Source: Pycnopodia helianthoides (Eukaryota; Echinodermata; Asteroidea; Forcipulatida; Asteriidae). From it: DNA of 64,000 nt. The stretch is from the NCBI GenBank assembly GCA_032158295.1, contig CM063263.1, positions 10,016,474 through 10,080,473 of the forward strand. The letters run 5' to 3'. Made by a program: the position numbers and the translations under genes. Positions 37,575 to 50,124 of this stretch are shown piece by piece. Each line of letters opens with the position of its first letter. The stretch's first letter is position 1. The notes under the pieces are model-generated. The model did not search any database and was not told the origin of the DNA. It was given only the letters and a program-made list of their open reading frames with translations.

Positions 37575-38580
37575 ACTTCAAGCCCTCCTACTGTCTGACC
37601 ATTCAATATCATCCGCTGCCGCAGTTTTGGATTATAATGTACATCAAAATATGCCAGCCTGCATGTTATCATGTGATGAATGAATATCTACACAGTACAC
37701 AGTCAACCCTCCTACTGTCTGACCATTCCAAATCATCAAGTGATTCTGAATGATATTATATTATAGTGAATACAATCTACACAGCACATAGTCAATCCTC
37801 CTACTGTCTGACCATTCTAAACCATCCGAGATGGTTTTATAACTATGCCAGGCTGCGATATGATATCACTTGCATACACGGTACACAGTCCACCCTCCTA
37901 CTGTCTGACCATTAAAAAAATCATCCAATGGTTTTGAATGGTGGATAAACCATAGAGCAAGGATAAAAGGATAAACCAAGCCAGCCTGCAATACGATATC
38001 ATGAGGTGAATGCATCTACATTTGTACACAGTACACAGTCAACCCTCCTACTGTCTGACCATTCCAAATCATCAAGTGATTCTGAATGATATTATATTAT
38101 AGTGAATACAATCTACACAGCACATAGTCAATCCTCCTACTGTCTGACCATTCTAAACCATCCGAGATGGTTTTACAACTACGCCAGCCTGCGATATGAT
38201 ATCACTTGCATGCACAGTACACAGTCCACCCTCCTACTGTCTGACAATTAAAAAAATCATCCAATGGTTTTGAATGGTGGATAAACCATAGAGCAAGGAT
38301 AAAAGGATAAACCAAACCAGCCTGCAATATGATATCATGAGGTGAATGCATCTACATTTGTACACAGTACACAGTCAACCCTCCTACTGTCTGATCATTC
38401 AATCATCCACTGTAGTTTTTAATGATAGATATCTACATTGTTGAACCAGCAATCATCATTTGGCGAATGCATGTACACAATTAGTTCACTGCAGTTGTAC
38501 GACCACACACACGACCCGTGCAGTTGAATGGTTTCAAACGGTTGTTCAACTCACTGGAAAATGTATTCCAAGAGTAGGAG
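37575..38580 (+). repeat. 113-bp satellite array with conserved flank (locus 3)
   Basis: Units start near CCCTCCTACTGTCTGACC at 37583, 37707, 37795, 37892, 38043 and onward to 38379. 37700-38036 and 38036-38376 are near-identical 336-bp blocks of three units each. The conserved flank (CAGTTGAATGGTTTCAAACG through CTGGAAAATGTATTCCAAG) follows at 38475-38576, as at the other loci. Confidence 0.85.
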
Positions 38581-38939
38581 GGTTCCAATGAGAGTCCGTC
38601 TACAAACAAACAATGCCGGAGTTGATTCTTGGAGAAGACTGAATGGCTCTTTTAACTCTACCCAGCAGACATGTCAAGTGGATGGATGTGATGGCAGTAC
38701 GGGGTTGTTGTGTCCCTCCTGCTGGTCGGAGTGACAGACCAGTGTCTGTCACAGCCATCAATTAGAATCCTCACAGATTCCCTTACAATATAATGAACCT
38801 GGTTCATCAGAACATAGAGCAAGGAACAGGAGACTAACAAGTGCAACTTACACAAGGCACAGCATTACACTCCAGTGACCTTCTAATTGTAGTGTATGCA
38901 GCATGTACAAATCCGATGACCCAATCACAGGGTAAATAT

Positions 38940-39245
38940 TGAGTGAGCACCAGAACCAATTTCATAAATCTTTCTCAAGCTCACAAAATAATTAAGCACA
39001 AACAAATTCTGCTTATCGGAATAGCCAAAAATAACTAGTTTCCAATTTATATACAGTCATGGGTACATACACATGTTTTTTTAAACAAAGTCTCTATAAT
39101 AAGTACACTAAAACAATGTTTTCTTTCTAACTGCTGATGAGAACAAACAAAACTTGCAAAATAATTTTACTATCATTGGATTTTTAATCTGGGCCGACTT
39201 TCTAATCAACATGAAGAATTCAATTAATTAGACTTACTTTTAAGG
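38940..39245. other. Short gap with a foldback remnant
   Basis: 38955-39070 contains TTTCATAAATC...GCACAAACAAATTCTGCTTA fragments of the foldback family. Nothing coding is seen. Confidence 0.4.
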
Positions 39246-39248
39246 CAG

Positions 39249-39606
39249 GAATACCTTTGGTTGTTGGAACCATTTGATTGTTGTAATCCAATAAATGTAG
39301 ATATATACAATAAAACTAATCTTATTTTATTTCAAAAGGTGGTAGCGTTGTTGAGATATCTCCGAAAAATCTGGAACAGTTATCTCCATGCAGGAAGAAT
39401 AATCCGTAATTGGAATACACAATCTGAGAAACTTTTCATGCAAAAACATTTCTCAGATTGAAATGTTTTTGAATCCCTCTCTTTAAAACCACATTCCTTG
39501 GAAGGGAATTGTTTGTCAACATGTTATACACTATGAACAGCTGCAGTGCTTCTTACCAAGTAAGTTTTTATGGTTATAATTGTTGGAGTAATTACCAAAG
39601 GTATAC
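39249..39606. repeat. MITE with ATACCTTTGGT ends
   Basis: GGAATACCTTTGGTT at the left mirrors AATTACCAAAGGTATACC at the right. A second copy at 63715-63990 shares the AGGAAGAATAATCC(G/C)TAATTGG core and AAACCACATTCCTTGGAA-like text. Confidence 0.65.
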
Positions 39607-39609
39607 CCT

Positions 39610-40814
39610 CCCATTAGTATCAAAACAACTTGAATCTGGTTATGCCAATTTGTAAGCAAGAGTTGTTACACGAGTCAAGGCAACTTACATCCACTGAGCC
39701 AAATTCTTGCAAGCCTTTGCTGCACTCCTAGCCTAGGAACTTCCTGCTTTACTTTATGGATTTAAGATTCTAAACTCAAACCCTGATGATCGCTCATATG
39801 CTCATACACAAGGCTACAGCAGAAAAACACCAAGCCACAGCAAAAACAGTCAGCATTCCAACTCACACAACCTGCACCTTTCTGCAACACTGATTCCCGT
39901 GTACACAAGAAGACTCTTCCTCAACCCCTACGCGGGGAAAACACCCCTGGTGGTGGGTGACCCGTCCCCCAGACAGTCCGACTGTCAGTCACTGCCCTTA
40001 TCGGGAGCAGGCCATCACACAGCTAGGGTGAATATCGTTTTAATCTGGTGTTTATCTTGTAAGAAGACCTATATCAGCCTTCCCCACTGCCTTAACACCA
40101 AACACACCCCTGGGGCTCCAAGGGTCTCCTGTAAGGGTAAGGTGAGTCAGAGCCTTGTGGTGTTTTGAACAATATAGACTCTTTCTGGCTAAGAGTCAAA
40201 AAAGTTGTTTTTTATCAAAAGGAGGAGGTCATGGAGACATGTGGACAAAAGGGATTTACACTTGACACCTACTGAGGGTAGTGTAATCAGCACTTGGCTT
40301 CGAGCTTTAATCACCTGTGACCACAACAAAAAACTGCGCACTGTGTTGACTATCTTGTAATTATTGCATTGTGAACGCCTGAGGGACCTTCTTAGGCTTT
40401 CAACATTTCCATGGTCATACAAAAGCTGCTTTCACACTGGAAGACTTCCCAGGAAATCCCAAGGAAACTTTGGTTGAGCTGTCCACACTTGGAATTGCGA
40501 ACCATGGCAAACTCATGGGAAACAGCCAGTTCCGAGGAAATAGCTATCCCTGACGGGGAGTAGGGTTAAGTGAGATAACCCAGGGGGTTAACAAGCTTGA
40601 GTGGTGGTGGGGGTCACAACTCCCAGGAAATCGCTGGGGTTTTATTTCCTGGGAATCGGCTTGGTAATGTGAATAGTGTATCACTTCAAATGGATAGTAA
40701 ACATTTTGATATTTCTAAATAATATTTTATTTACAGTAGAACCAAGGAGGAAGCACAACAACGAAAACAAACACTCCAAACTCTAGTAGGCATGCGGGTA
40801 GTATGAATATTATA
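39610..40814. other. No gene recognised
   Basis: 39890-40150 is GC-richer with a 89-codon frame but no recognisable domain. 40425-40680 is the CCTGGGAATCGG dispersed repeat shared with 9421-9510 and 42575-42655. Confidence 0.35.
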
Positions 40815-41110
40815 TTAAAAAGGGGCTCCAAGGTCAAATTCAGTTTTGTGATCCACTCATTTTCCAGCAGATAAAGTCCTTATGAAAACAGGGGGAGGGG
40901 GGGGGGAATTATAGGTCTCCCACCTAAGGTTAAAATGGTGTAAAATGAAGTGCAACTTTCGTCAAAATCCAAAAACGTTCGATGATGTCACACTTTTAAC
41001 ATTACGGTCTGCACATTTTTGTAGAGAATTTTCAGTTCAATCCTGAATGTTGATGGTATTCAATCAAAACAGCATTAAATTTGATAAGTAAAACAACCGA
41101 AGAGGTATGG
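40815..41110 (+). repeat. One-armed copy of the long-TIR element at 7494-7970
   Basis: AAAGGGGCTCCAAGGTCAAA, TTCAGTTTTGTGATCCACTC, ATTTTCCAGCAGATAAAGTC and TTAAAATGGTGTAAAATG match the left arm at 7494. The opposite arm is missing or decayed. Confidence 0.6.
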
Positions 41111-42170
41111 TGACCAAATCCAAAACAAGGCACCCAAAATAACAACCCAAACACATTGCTTGCTCACTTGCCCCTAACCCCAACCAACTCCCCCCTCCCC
41201 CCTACACCCTGTCACAGCATTTCCAAGGGGAAACATTTTCCCCGGGGGGGTCGGTTCACACATTACCGACTAAACAACATCAATGTCTCAAAGCTTTACC
41301 CACAAAGTTCTAAAAATAACGCAACGTTACACACTAGCCTCTGGTTTAAAACATCGGATGCCAACTTTCAATATTGATCAGGTGCCAACATGATTGTTCA
41401 AGCTTTAACATCACAGCGCTGTGAAAAGAACAGCTGGCTTTTTTTTTCAAACACACTACCTGCAACTTTTCTAATAATAATAAAAAAAATACTGATGGCT
41501 GATCTACAAGGTAGAGTAGCTGTTAAAATGCATAAAGTTATATATTAACTTGTACAATAATTAGTGAGAGACTAGCACAGCACTGATACAACCACCTTTA
41601 TGCCTCTGTCCATTGCCTTGGTGCCCCTTGATCCCAAACCAAATATATATTTCCCACATTGAGGTGCCCTTTACTAAGGGAAACTTACAAGAATGAGATA
41701 TCAGGCCTGCTGACAAAAAAGATTTTAATTTGGGGGACACAGCCATTTTACTTGAGTAAAAGGCTCTTTACTTTTTAAAGTGAACAAATAAGGCCAGTGC
41801 GCCCCAAACTAATAGATAGTTCCCAGTAGACGCCATCTTTACGGGCAAAGTGCATTTTGGCTTGCAGGTGCGTCAAACGCTCAACTTATTAACGCACCCG
41901 CGTTGTTCACTGACCAATCCTGCAATGAGTTTCGTGAAATGCGCGCGTGTTGCACGCCGTTCTCACACGAAACGCACGACTGTTCTAAACTGCCCGTAAA
42001 GATGGCCGATTTACGTCATACTGCAACCTATCTATACTGTGTAAACCGGCCTGCACTCAGACGGCCAATGAGAGGCTTTGGGACCTGGGTTGGGTAAGAT
42101 AACCCCAGGATTCCGAAACCAAGTATTCATTTTTCCCAGTAAAAAATGACATCAAGAGTAAAAATGAACA

Positions 42171-42568
42171 CAGGGACCCCGTTTACACTACATGTAGATC
42201 CAGAAAGGTGGATCTGACCCGATCTAGTGTAAATGCAAAATAGCAGGATCAGACCGGTCAAAATCCTGAAATTTTTATTCATCTTTTGAGGAGTGTTGAA
42301 CCCTGCTATTGGTGGATCAGTTCCAGCAAAGTGGATTCCAGAAATTAGTGTAAAGGCAAATGTGGATCAGACTCGGGTTCTGCAAGGAACTTGCAAAGAA
42401 TGGCAGGCTTTTTGATTGTGTTTCTGTTTGACAGCTGTGATCAAAAGTTGGATCAGAGCTGGATCAGGCACTGGTGTAAACCCGACACCAGATCTTGATC
42501 TGTGGTCATGGCAAAAATGCGTTGGATCTCATTCCACCTTTCTGGATTGAGTGTAAACGGTACCCTTG
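42171..42568. repeat. MITE with CAGGGACCCCGTTTACACT ends
   Basis: CAGGGACCCCGTTTACACT through ATCCAGAAAGGTGGATC on the left pairs with CCACCTTTCTGGAT through GTGTAAACGGTACCCTTG on the right, about 45 bp with a few mismatches. The interior repeats GATCAGA/TGGATCAG motifs. hAT-like end shape is an inference. Confidence 0.7.
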
Positions 42569-42569
42569 G

Positions 42570-44565
42570 TTGCTGGAGGGGGGTTTACATTCCCCAGAAA
42601 ACTCCCAGGGTTTTAACCCTCTAGGCATTGGCTTGGTAGTGTGAAAAGGGCTAACGTTCAGTTAAAACCAGACAGCACTGTTAAACTGGAGCAGACAGTT
42701 TGCCATGTCAACGGGTACTACCTCATCACCAAGGAGTGTCTCTCTCACTCTGTGATGACATCAGTCTGTTCAACGGGATATCCACTTACCAGAAATATAT
42801 GATTCAATTAAACTACCTCATTTATCACAGCGTAATTGAATCACCAAATTGGGAAGAAACTGTCCAAATATGATCAATGTTGGAACTTGCCCCTCCCAAG
42901 GTCGCAGTCTCAAGAGAAAATGTATGATGCAGTGCAGACCTGCAACTTTTGAGCAAAAATTACGCTGAATCTCAAGAAATTTTGAAGGGAACATTTATAG
43001 TTGTCTGCTATAAAAATCAGACAATATTTGTTCAAAATTATTTGACAGGAGTTTTTGTGCATAATTTTTCATTTAATTGCTGCAATTGAAACACAAAATA
43101 TGGGGTCTTTTTTCTCGCGGGGGTGGGGCCGGGGGAGGGGGTTTTAATGCTATTTTGTCAACTTTGTCAGTATTTCAGACAGGTTGGTAAGAACCTTTTT
43201 GTAATCAGTAAGCTTTCAGATTTAAACTAGGATAGAAAAACTGGTGACTAAAATTATAAAATTGTCTACACTCTACGTACGAAACAAAGCCGTGAATTGA
43301 AGGGGTGTGGCTACTTTTGATTGAAAAAAAACCCCACATCCATTACAAAATAAGGTCAAGACTGGGGCAAAGGAAGCCGGGGTGTCCAAGTTATATCAGT
43401 TAAAGGCCAGGCCCAACGTCATAAAGCTGTTAAACAAATTGCTTAGTAGGTTACCAGCCAAAACACCATGAAATGCGTATTGTTTCAGAGTGGTTCCCTG
43501 CTAATTGCCACTTAGCACAATCTTCTGCTTAACAGCTCTGTGAGTTTGGGTGCCTTTTTTGTGTTTTTGCAAACGGCAAATAATTAAATAACTAAAACAC
43601 TCGAGTACAAGGCTGAAGAACTGGAGGTACATTCTTCCTTTTAGGAATGACTCAATATCAAGGCTTCCAATCAGAAATAATTTTACTACACTTGGTTAGA
43701 AACGACAAGGTGATGCAATGACACTCCACAGAGATTTCAAGTAACACTTCTGCCCGGAAGAAGAAAAAAAATCATTAATTTTTTGACTTCCTGCGTCCTG
43801 AATGGAAATCAAGAAGTGGGTCCTGGAACTCAAGGACAGCTGTCAGTGTGACCTGACGACAGCTGGGTAGAATGTAGCAAGACACAACAGCAACAGTTGC
43901 AATCTGTTAATTTTATAGGAAATGAACAATGTCACGAACCGCTAATCCAGGGTGCCTCGTAAAATCAGTTGGATCTCCTACGAAGGCAGACATTCAATTT
44001 GTTTCCGTTAATCATTTAAACTTCTTAGATTATATTCCTTGATTTGAGATGACAAGGCCGCAGTCCGGCCATCTTGTTCTTGTCCCCGTTCAAATTCCAT
44101 GACACCAAACTGAGGCTGGAAGGGTTAAAATTGTATGAGCCCCTTTTTCCGTACCGTAAGAAAGGGAAAAGACAGTTTGTCCTGACCAATCAACCATTGG
44201 ATATGAAAGTTTTGAGATGTTTCTTGAAAACTTCCAGTGACTGCGCAGAACAGATTTGATTAGGGAGACAGTTTCGAAGTCGCGGGGCATGTTCGTATAA
44301 AAGCACAATGACCTGCAGCAGAGTGCGCCTTTGAAACCATCACGGAGGGTCCTGTCTGAACCAGTGCAAAGGCCAGGTCCTCAGGATGGTATACCTTGAT
44401 GAGACTGGTGAGGTATTGAGGAGACACTTGTAGAAAATGGTGAGTAGCTTGAAAAGGAGTTGCTGTTGGACTGGGAGCCAGTGGAGTTGATGGAGGGGTG
44501 GGGTAACTCGGTCATGTACATGTAGATTGTAAGATGTAATACAAGTAAGCAAAATTAAGAAATGA
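42570..44565. other. No gene recognised
   Basis: Holds a decayed foldback at 43403-43550 (GGCCCAACGTCATAAAGCTG) and G-rich tracts near 43118-43140. 44270-44540 has frames on both strands but no domain I recognise. Confidence 0.4.
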
Positions 44566-44798
44566 GGAGCTCAAATTGAGCTCGGACAGAGTAGCCCATG
44601 AGAGTGAACTGATCTCAAATTTAGCTCCAGAGTAACCCCAGAAGATTGAACCGAGGAGCTCAAATTGAGCTCAGTAACCCCAGAAGAGTAAACTGAGGAA
44701 CTCGAATTGAGCTCCTGAGTAGCTCATGAGAGTAAACTGAGCTCAAATTGAGCTCAGCTGAGTAACCCCAGGAGAGCAATTAAAGGAGCTCCTTGGAT
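44566..44798. repeat. Palindrome-rich minisatellite (GAGCTCAAATTGAGCTC)
   Basis: GAGCTCAAATTGAGCTC, a 17-bp palindrome with a single central base, occurs intact three times, with two or more mutated copies. Spacers read like AGTAACCCCAGAAGAGTAAA and AGTAGCCCATGAGAGTGAAC. Units run about 50-60 bp. Confidence 0.75.
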
Positions 44799-44850
44799 GT
44801 CTATAAACGAAGGTATGAAATATACCTCAGTGCATTGTTTTCAATTTGTT

Positions 44851-45070
44851 TAATAATAATAATAATAATAACTAGTTCTTATATAGCGCATTTCACAATA
44901 ACGTATCAATGCGCTTTACATTAGTGCCCTGGTCATTGGGCCAATAGCATTCCTGTAATCTTTCTCAGCTCCCTGGGGAGTATACAGCCCCGTGCTGCCG
45001 TGGTGCACCGAAGGCTTTTTCATACACAACATCAACCTCTACCCTCGCAGGTACCCATTTATACCCCTGG
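44851..45070 (-). mobile_element. 5'-truncated SINE, same family as 9052-9398
   Basis: (AAT)n then AACTAGTTCTTATATAGCGC, ATCAATGCGCTTTACATTAG and CCCATTTATACCCCTGGGTA match the 3' two thirds of the 9-kb SINE in the same orientation. The tRNA head is absent; L2-type LINE copying often truncates 5'. Confidence 0.8.
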
Positions 45071-45827
45071 GTACACTTCATACCATCCCACGATAAAAAC
45101 CAAATCAGATCACGCTGACATATCAATCAGGACGCTTTCACCCACTCCCATCCCATAACACCGTCTATCAGCTTCCCAATAAGTTTCTCAATTTCTTCAC
45201 AGCTAATTACCAACGACAAGCTACCATCATCAAATTTACCCTTCACTCAGGACCTCATAAACTCCTCAGGGCACTACAGGGGGGGGGGGGGAAACCATCA
45301 AATCCCACTGTCGGTAACATCTTGATAATTTTTTTTTTACAAACAGCTATTTTTAGGTCAGCTGAAAATCCTTGCGGTAATTCCTGGATAAATCTTGTAA
45401 TCCGGGAGATAAGTTGCGTGGCACCAGCGCAATATTTTCGGCCTAACCACGTACATTGCAAGGTGCCGCTTATCCTTAATCGGCAGTGAGGAAGAGCCCG
45501 TTTCCAATGTAATGGACGGGCGCTTCCTGCTGGGTGCTGGGTACACTATTGACGATTAGTCAAGCTGAAACTTCACCGAATAATTATCCCAGCTCGTGAA
45601 CTGTACAAGTTCAAGAGTTTAATATCACAGCTTTCCTATTGGTTTAAAATCAAGTCAAAAAAAAGAAAGCTTGCTGAGACAAAACAGGTTCCCAATCCCA
45701 TCCAAGTTGTCATGTGAAGTTTACCGTTCGGAGTTCCGCCCCCCCCCCCCCCCGCAATTTTTGCTAAGTACAAATAAAATGCTTACCACGAAAAATGCAC
45801 CACATTAATAACATTTTAATACATTCC
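45071..45827. other. No gene recognised
   Basis: G and C homopolymers at 45279-45290 and 45739-45753. Two short minus-strand frames (45255-45546) overlap in different phases with no recognisable domain. Confidence 0.4.
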
Positions 45828-46212
45828 TTAAAGGAACATTACAGAATTGGTAAGAACAAATGTACTTTTTGTTCACAGATTTATATAAAACTTACACGGT
45901 CTAAAGATAATGATAGTAGAAAACTTCCCTTGAAATATTTCTGTCTGAAATGCCATATTTGATGAGAAATGAATAAACTAATTTTCCGATTGGAGTTTAT
46001 CGCTCAGTGAGCGTTTTAATCATTTGTTGAATCTATATGATTTCCGTGCAAATGTGTAATCGGTTTTTCACTATTTTCTCGTGACCCAGATGGCCGATCG
46101 ATCTCAAACTTCTACAGGTTTGTCAGTTTATGTATATGGTGGATTACATAAAGTGCTTACACTGCCAGCAACTGTTTTGTTAGCAAAAACCGATTCTGTA
46201 ATGTTCCTTTAA
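45828..46212 (+). repeat. TTAA MITE family A, copy 3
   Basis: AGGAACATTACAGAATTG ends with TTAA at both edges; 385 bp, colinear with copy 1 and retaining the TTTATCGCTCAGTGAGCG core. Confidence 0.88.
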
Positions 46213-47540
46213 GTACCTGAAACCACACATAAATATTTCAATGAGTGAATGGACATGCAGGCTTTTACTGAACATAATTTGAGTAGATTCATTTGTTGTT
46301 TTTGAAAAAAAAATATATATAATAAATCACTCTAAAAGTCAGAAGTGAAAATTTCAGCTGATAACAGTGTCTACTTGAAGAAAAAAAAATTGTCACAGTA
46401 TATTCACAAGAACGTAGATCTAATCCGTCCACGTTTAGCGAGGTGACAGCGGGTACCAACCGCAACTCTGGCCGCAGCATTCACCTATGGACAACAACCC
46501 TCAGTCAGAAATCTAACAAGATAGGAATTACACAGTTTTTTAGGGGGGTCATAACCAAAGTACAACCCTATCTTTAGGTCTTAACTTACAACAATAATAT
46601 CCATCACAAATTTTATGCACAACTCCCATTTTAGAAAAGACAGTTAGTATAATATATATGCCAAAGTTACCTTCAGCAATACTTTCAAATAATGAACAAT
46701 CTTTTTCTGACATTAATATTCACAGTTATAGTAGTCGCTCACCCCTACCTACATGTAGCCTACTGTACATGTAGGATGTTTCCAGTGTTTTTTCCCCATT
46801 ATAAGCACTATTTATGAAACCAAATGTGGGTCGAGGTAAATGAATCAGACTAACAAATTGCTTCCGTCAATAATCTTCTTGATGCAAAAAGTGGTGAGCT
46901 ATTTACAATGTTTTGTTTGATGGGAACTCCCCATGTCTAGAACCGAACTTTCCCGTTCATGACATCTTCCTGTTCACCATCACAAAACACCCCGACCATT
47001 CCAGCCAATTACTCCCACAACAATAATAACAAAGCCTGACCCCACTACCAAGGTTGATCATCACCAAGACTGAAAACTGAAATTACATACCCCACGAAAA
47101 TATGCCAGATCTTGCCCCAGAGACTCCCCCAGCGGAATTTGTTTTCCTCTGGGTTCATTGTCTCTGAAGATTGGTTCAAGCCAAAACGTCAATTATGGCA
47201 GAGGTATTTTTAGATGATAGACATTTTTAGTGTTGGAGGGGGGTGTTTATTACCTTCACAGGGTGATAATCAAATTTTCTCTGAAACGAATCTTGGCCTG
47301 TCGTTTATATTTATTTGTGTATAAATAAACGGTGTAATTGCACATATTAAACACTTGGACTTTCGTTTTAACAGGCTCTTTGCAGCTCACACTAGAGAGC
47401 TACTTCCAGGGGAATAAACTCCCAGGAAATTGCTGGGAATTTTCATAATTTTCTCAGACAGGTTCTCTTGAATGAGTTATTTATTAGCACATCATGCATA
47501 GTCAAATTTGTACGACATGTGTAACAAATATAAGTTCTGG
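46213..47540. other. No gene recognised
   Basis: AT-rich, apparently unique sequence with A tracts near 46305 and 46380. Nothing coding or structured was noticed. Confidence 0.4.
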
Positions 47541-47544
47541 CCTT

Positions 47545-47716
47545 GAATAACACCAGAGGCCATGGAGGCCATGGCCTCTGTTGCCCTGGTCTTGGCCTTG
47601 GTGCCCCCTTCAAAAGTTTCTCATAGGCCTAGACCTTAAAAGATCTTCCAATGGAAGTGCCCTTTGCAAAATAAAAATAGCCTTGCCCTCTCAAAGATGA
47701 AATTCCAGGCCTGTTA
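47545..47716. repeat. CAGGCCTG-family MITE, inverted copy
   Basis: GGCCATGGAGGCCATGGCCT, GTGCCCCCTTCAAAAGTTTC, CCAATGGAAGTGCCCTTTGC and ATGAAATTCCAGGCCTG give the reverse complement of 3820-3971. Confidence 0.65.
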
Positions 47717-47854
47717 TATTCACTACAAAACCCATTTTCTCACACTACCAAAAAAAGCTCCAGAGATCAAAATCCCAGAAAATTCCTTGGGAATGTTTTA
47801 CCCATATGCCACCCCTAATGTTCCATGGAACCACGGTAATATCTTGTTCAATTT

Positions 47855-48056
47855 CTGGGCCCAATTTCATAGAGCTGTTTAAGCAGAAAATATTGCTTAA
47901 AAACGTTCTGCTAAGCAACAATAAGCATGATACCAGTCACAGATGCTACATGTGAAATGGCATTTTAGCTGGTAACTTTTGTTTCTTGTAAGCATAATTG
48001 TGTTGTGCTTAGCTTGTTTTGGTGCTTAAGCTTAAGCAGCTCTATGAAATTGCCTG
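47855..48056. repeat. Foldback MITE, GGGCCCAATTTC type
   Basis: CTGGGCCCAATTTCATAGAG left, CTCTATGAAATTGCCTGG right, with the ACCAGTCACAGATGC core. Right end carries an extra GCTTAA duplication. Confidence 0.8.
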
Positions 48057-48059
48057 GTT

Positions 48060-49950
48060 GTTGGTGTAAATTTATCTCAAGCAAGCTCTACAATTTGAAT
48101 ACAAACTACAGAAGTGCTATTTATATACAAAAACTAATTAGTTATGTTCTAATCATAAAGTTCATACCACTAATAATTATCTGGAAAAATGTTGAAACAA
48201 GTTAAGAAAACAGCATTTGAAGACCCCTAAATCACCATTGGTTATTTTAATTGCTGCAATTCCCTGACAATACAAGTTTGGGTTTTTCTCTCCCTCTAAA
48301 ACTTGAATTGAATGACATTTTCACACGTTCGTTTCATGGTGTGTTTATTGAAAACTAAACGACGGAAAGTAGTTTAAACATTTCCCCCCAAAATGATGTA
48401 CATTTGGGGTCACAAGGCAAACCAAAATTTGTTAGGAATTTTTTAAGGTAATTTTATCAGAAGCCACGGATACTTACTGCTCTCAGTCGATTCTACAAAG
48501 TTGGAAGAACGTCTCCTCCTTCCCCTATAACTCTGTCTGGAAATTCACTAATTATGCCCCATGAACCAGGAAAGAACTTTACAAGTTTGTGGATCAGCCG
48601 GATAGAACTATTAATTCCCCCCCCCCCCCCCGCCCCGCCTTCACCTAGACAGCAGTGTGTTTGGTGTTCATATCCAAGAAAAATGTGAATTTCACACAAA
48701 ATAACTTTAAATATAAAGTTGCGTTAAAAATGTGAGGGTTCAGAGGGAATAATTTCTGGCATAATTGCTCAGCACAGTGTTCTCCATTAACAGTGGTCTG
48801 TTGGCCAAATGCTTGTTTTGGACTATGTTGGGAATTGTCAAAGACCAGTATCCACACTTTATGTGACCCAGTAATGTGTAGCATTCACATGAAATAAATA
48901 GTCGAGTGCAAGGTCACCCTGTTACAGACATTCTGTTCGGTTTCAAATTACCACATGTCAGATTAATTTTATTTCGTAAACCCCCTCAAACGAAGCAAGT
49001 TGTCAGCACATGCCTCCATATTTTAATATTTCCCTTGTCTTAACCACATCGTACACACTAGTCAGATCATATGCCATAAGATAAAAGCTGCACATCTTAG
49101 TGGCGATGTCAATCAACACGGGATAGTGGTTTGGCTGGAAAGGGCGGGACAAAACTCTACCACCATCTTTTGTGTACAAAATCGGTCTGTCAGTTGTCTG
49201 TCAATTGTCAATTGGTAGATGAACCAAAATAGCAAAATTATTTAATTAAGCAAACAAAAAAAGCGGAAATTTAAACAGGACATGTAAACAACACGCTTAG
49301 TAAAGTAATTCTTGAAAAAAAAGGGGAAAAAACCCTTAACTGTGGAAAAAGCTTCGAGGCATGTGCTGACAATGTAAGGGAGTTACGTTTGTCCCAATTA
49401 GGTGCCGCCTTTGCGGGTTTTTTAAAGTATTGATAATTTTTTCAGAGATTAATTTTGAAAGGAAAGCTTGCCGTCTTCAGCCTGGATGCTTTCAAATCAA
49501 CATCAGGCTAAATATCAATGCATCATCTTAAGGTGTGACTCGCCTCAAGCCACATAGGGGGGAATAATGCAATTGGAATCCATCCAATATACTGTAAACC
49601 TTTTTTAATTTACTTATAACCACCCGACTTGTTAACGCATCAATAATGCAGAGCGGGGCCGCAACACAAAAAAGTTAAGTTTCTCAGGCATGAGTTTAGA
49701 ATTCGAAAGATGCCATCTCGTCAAATCTATAGCTCTGTTCACACTAAAAGAACCATTGTTCCCGGAATTGAAGCCCATGGGGCAAATAATTCCTGGGGAG
49801 TTCTAATAACCCAGCCACGAACACATGTTTGTTTCACAATTGATGCAAATTTTTCTGGGAAAAAAAGAACACTCTGCATGCAAGGGGGTTACTGTATATC
49901 TCATAGAACTTTTGTTACTCACATTTTTCTGGTAATGTATAGTAACAGTC
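48060..49950. other. No gene recognised
   Basis: C homopolymer at 48618-48630. 48778-48815 is a fragment of the 20958-type MITE (AACAGTGGTCTGTTGGCC). The remainder appears unique. Confidence 0.4.
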
Positions 49951-49951
49951 C

Positions 49952-50124
49952 CAGCCGTCGATTTCACCAAACTCTTCCTAACTTAGGATTAGTCTTAGGA
50001 CTTAGGACGAGTTCAGTTCCGTATCCATAGATGTTAGGACACATTGAACCCATCCTAAGTTAGGACGAGTTACTCATCCTAACTCGAGATAGGATTAATC
50101 CTAGCACTTCGTGAAATTGGCTGC
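49952..50124. repeat. Foldback MITE, CCTAACTTAGGA type
   Basis: CGATTTCACCAAACTCTTCC left mirrors AGCACTTCGTGAAATTGG right. The inside is densely palindromic: CCTAACTTAGG, TCCTAAGTTAGGACGAG and GGATTAATCC. It can fold almost end to end. Confidence 0.65.

Noticed and set aside
37575..38580. CRISPR-like array
   Set aside because: Units are contiguous 113-bp satellite repeats without unique spacers, in a eukaryotic intron-rich setting.
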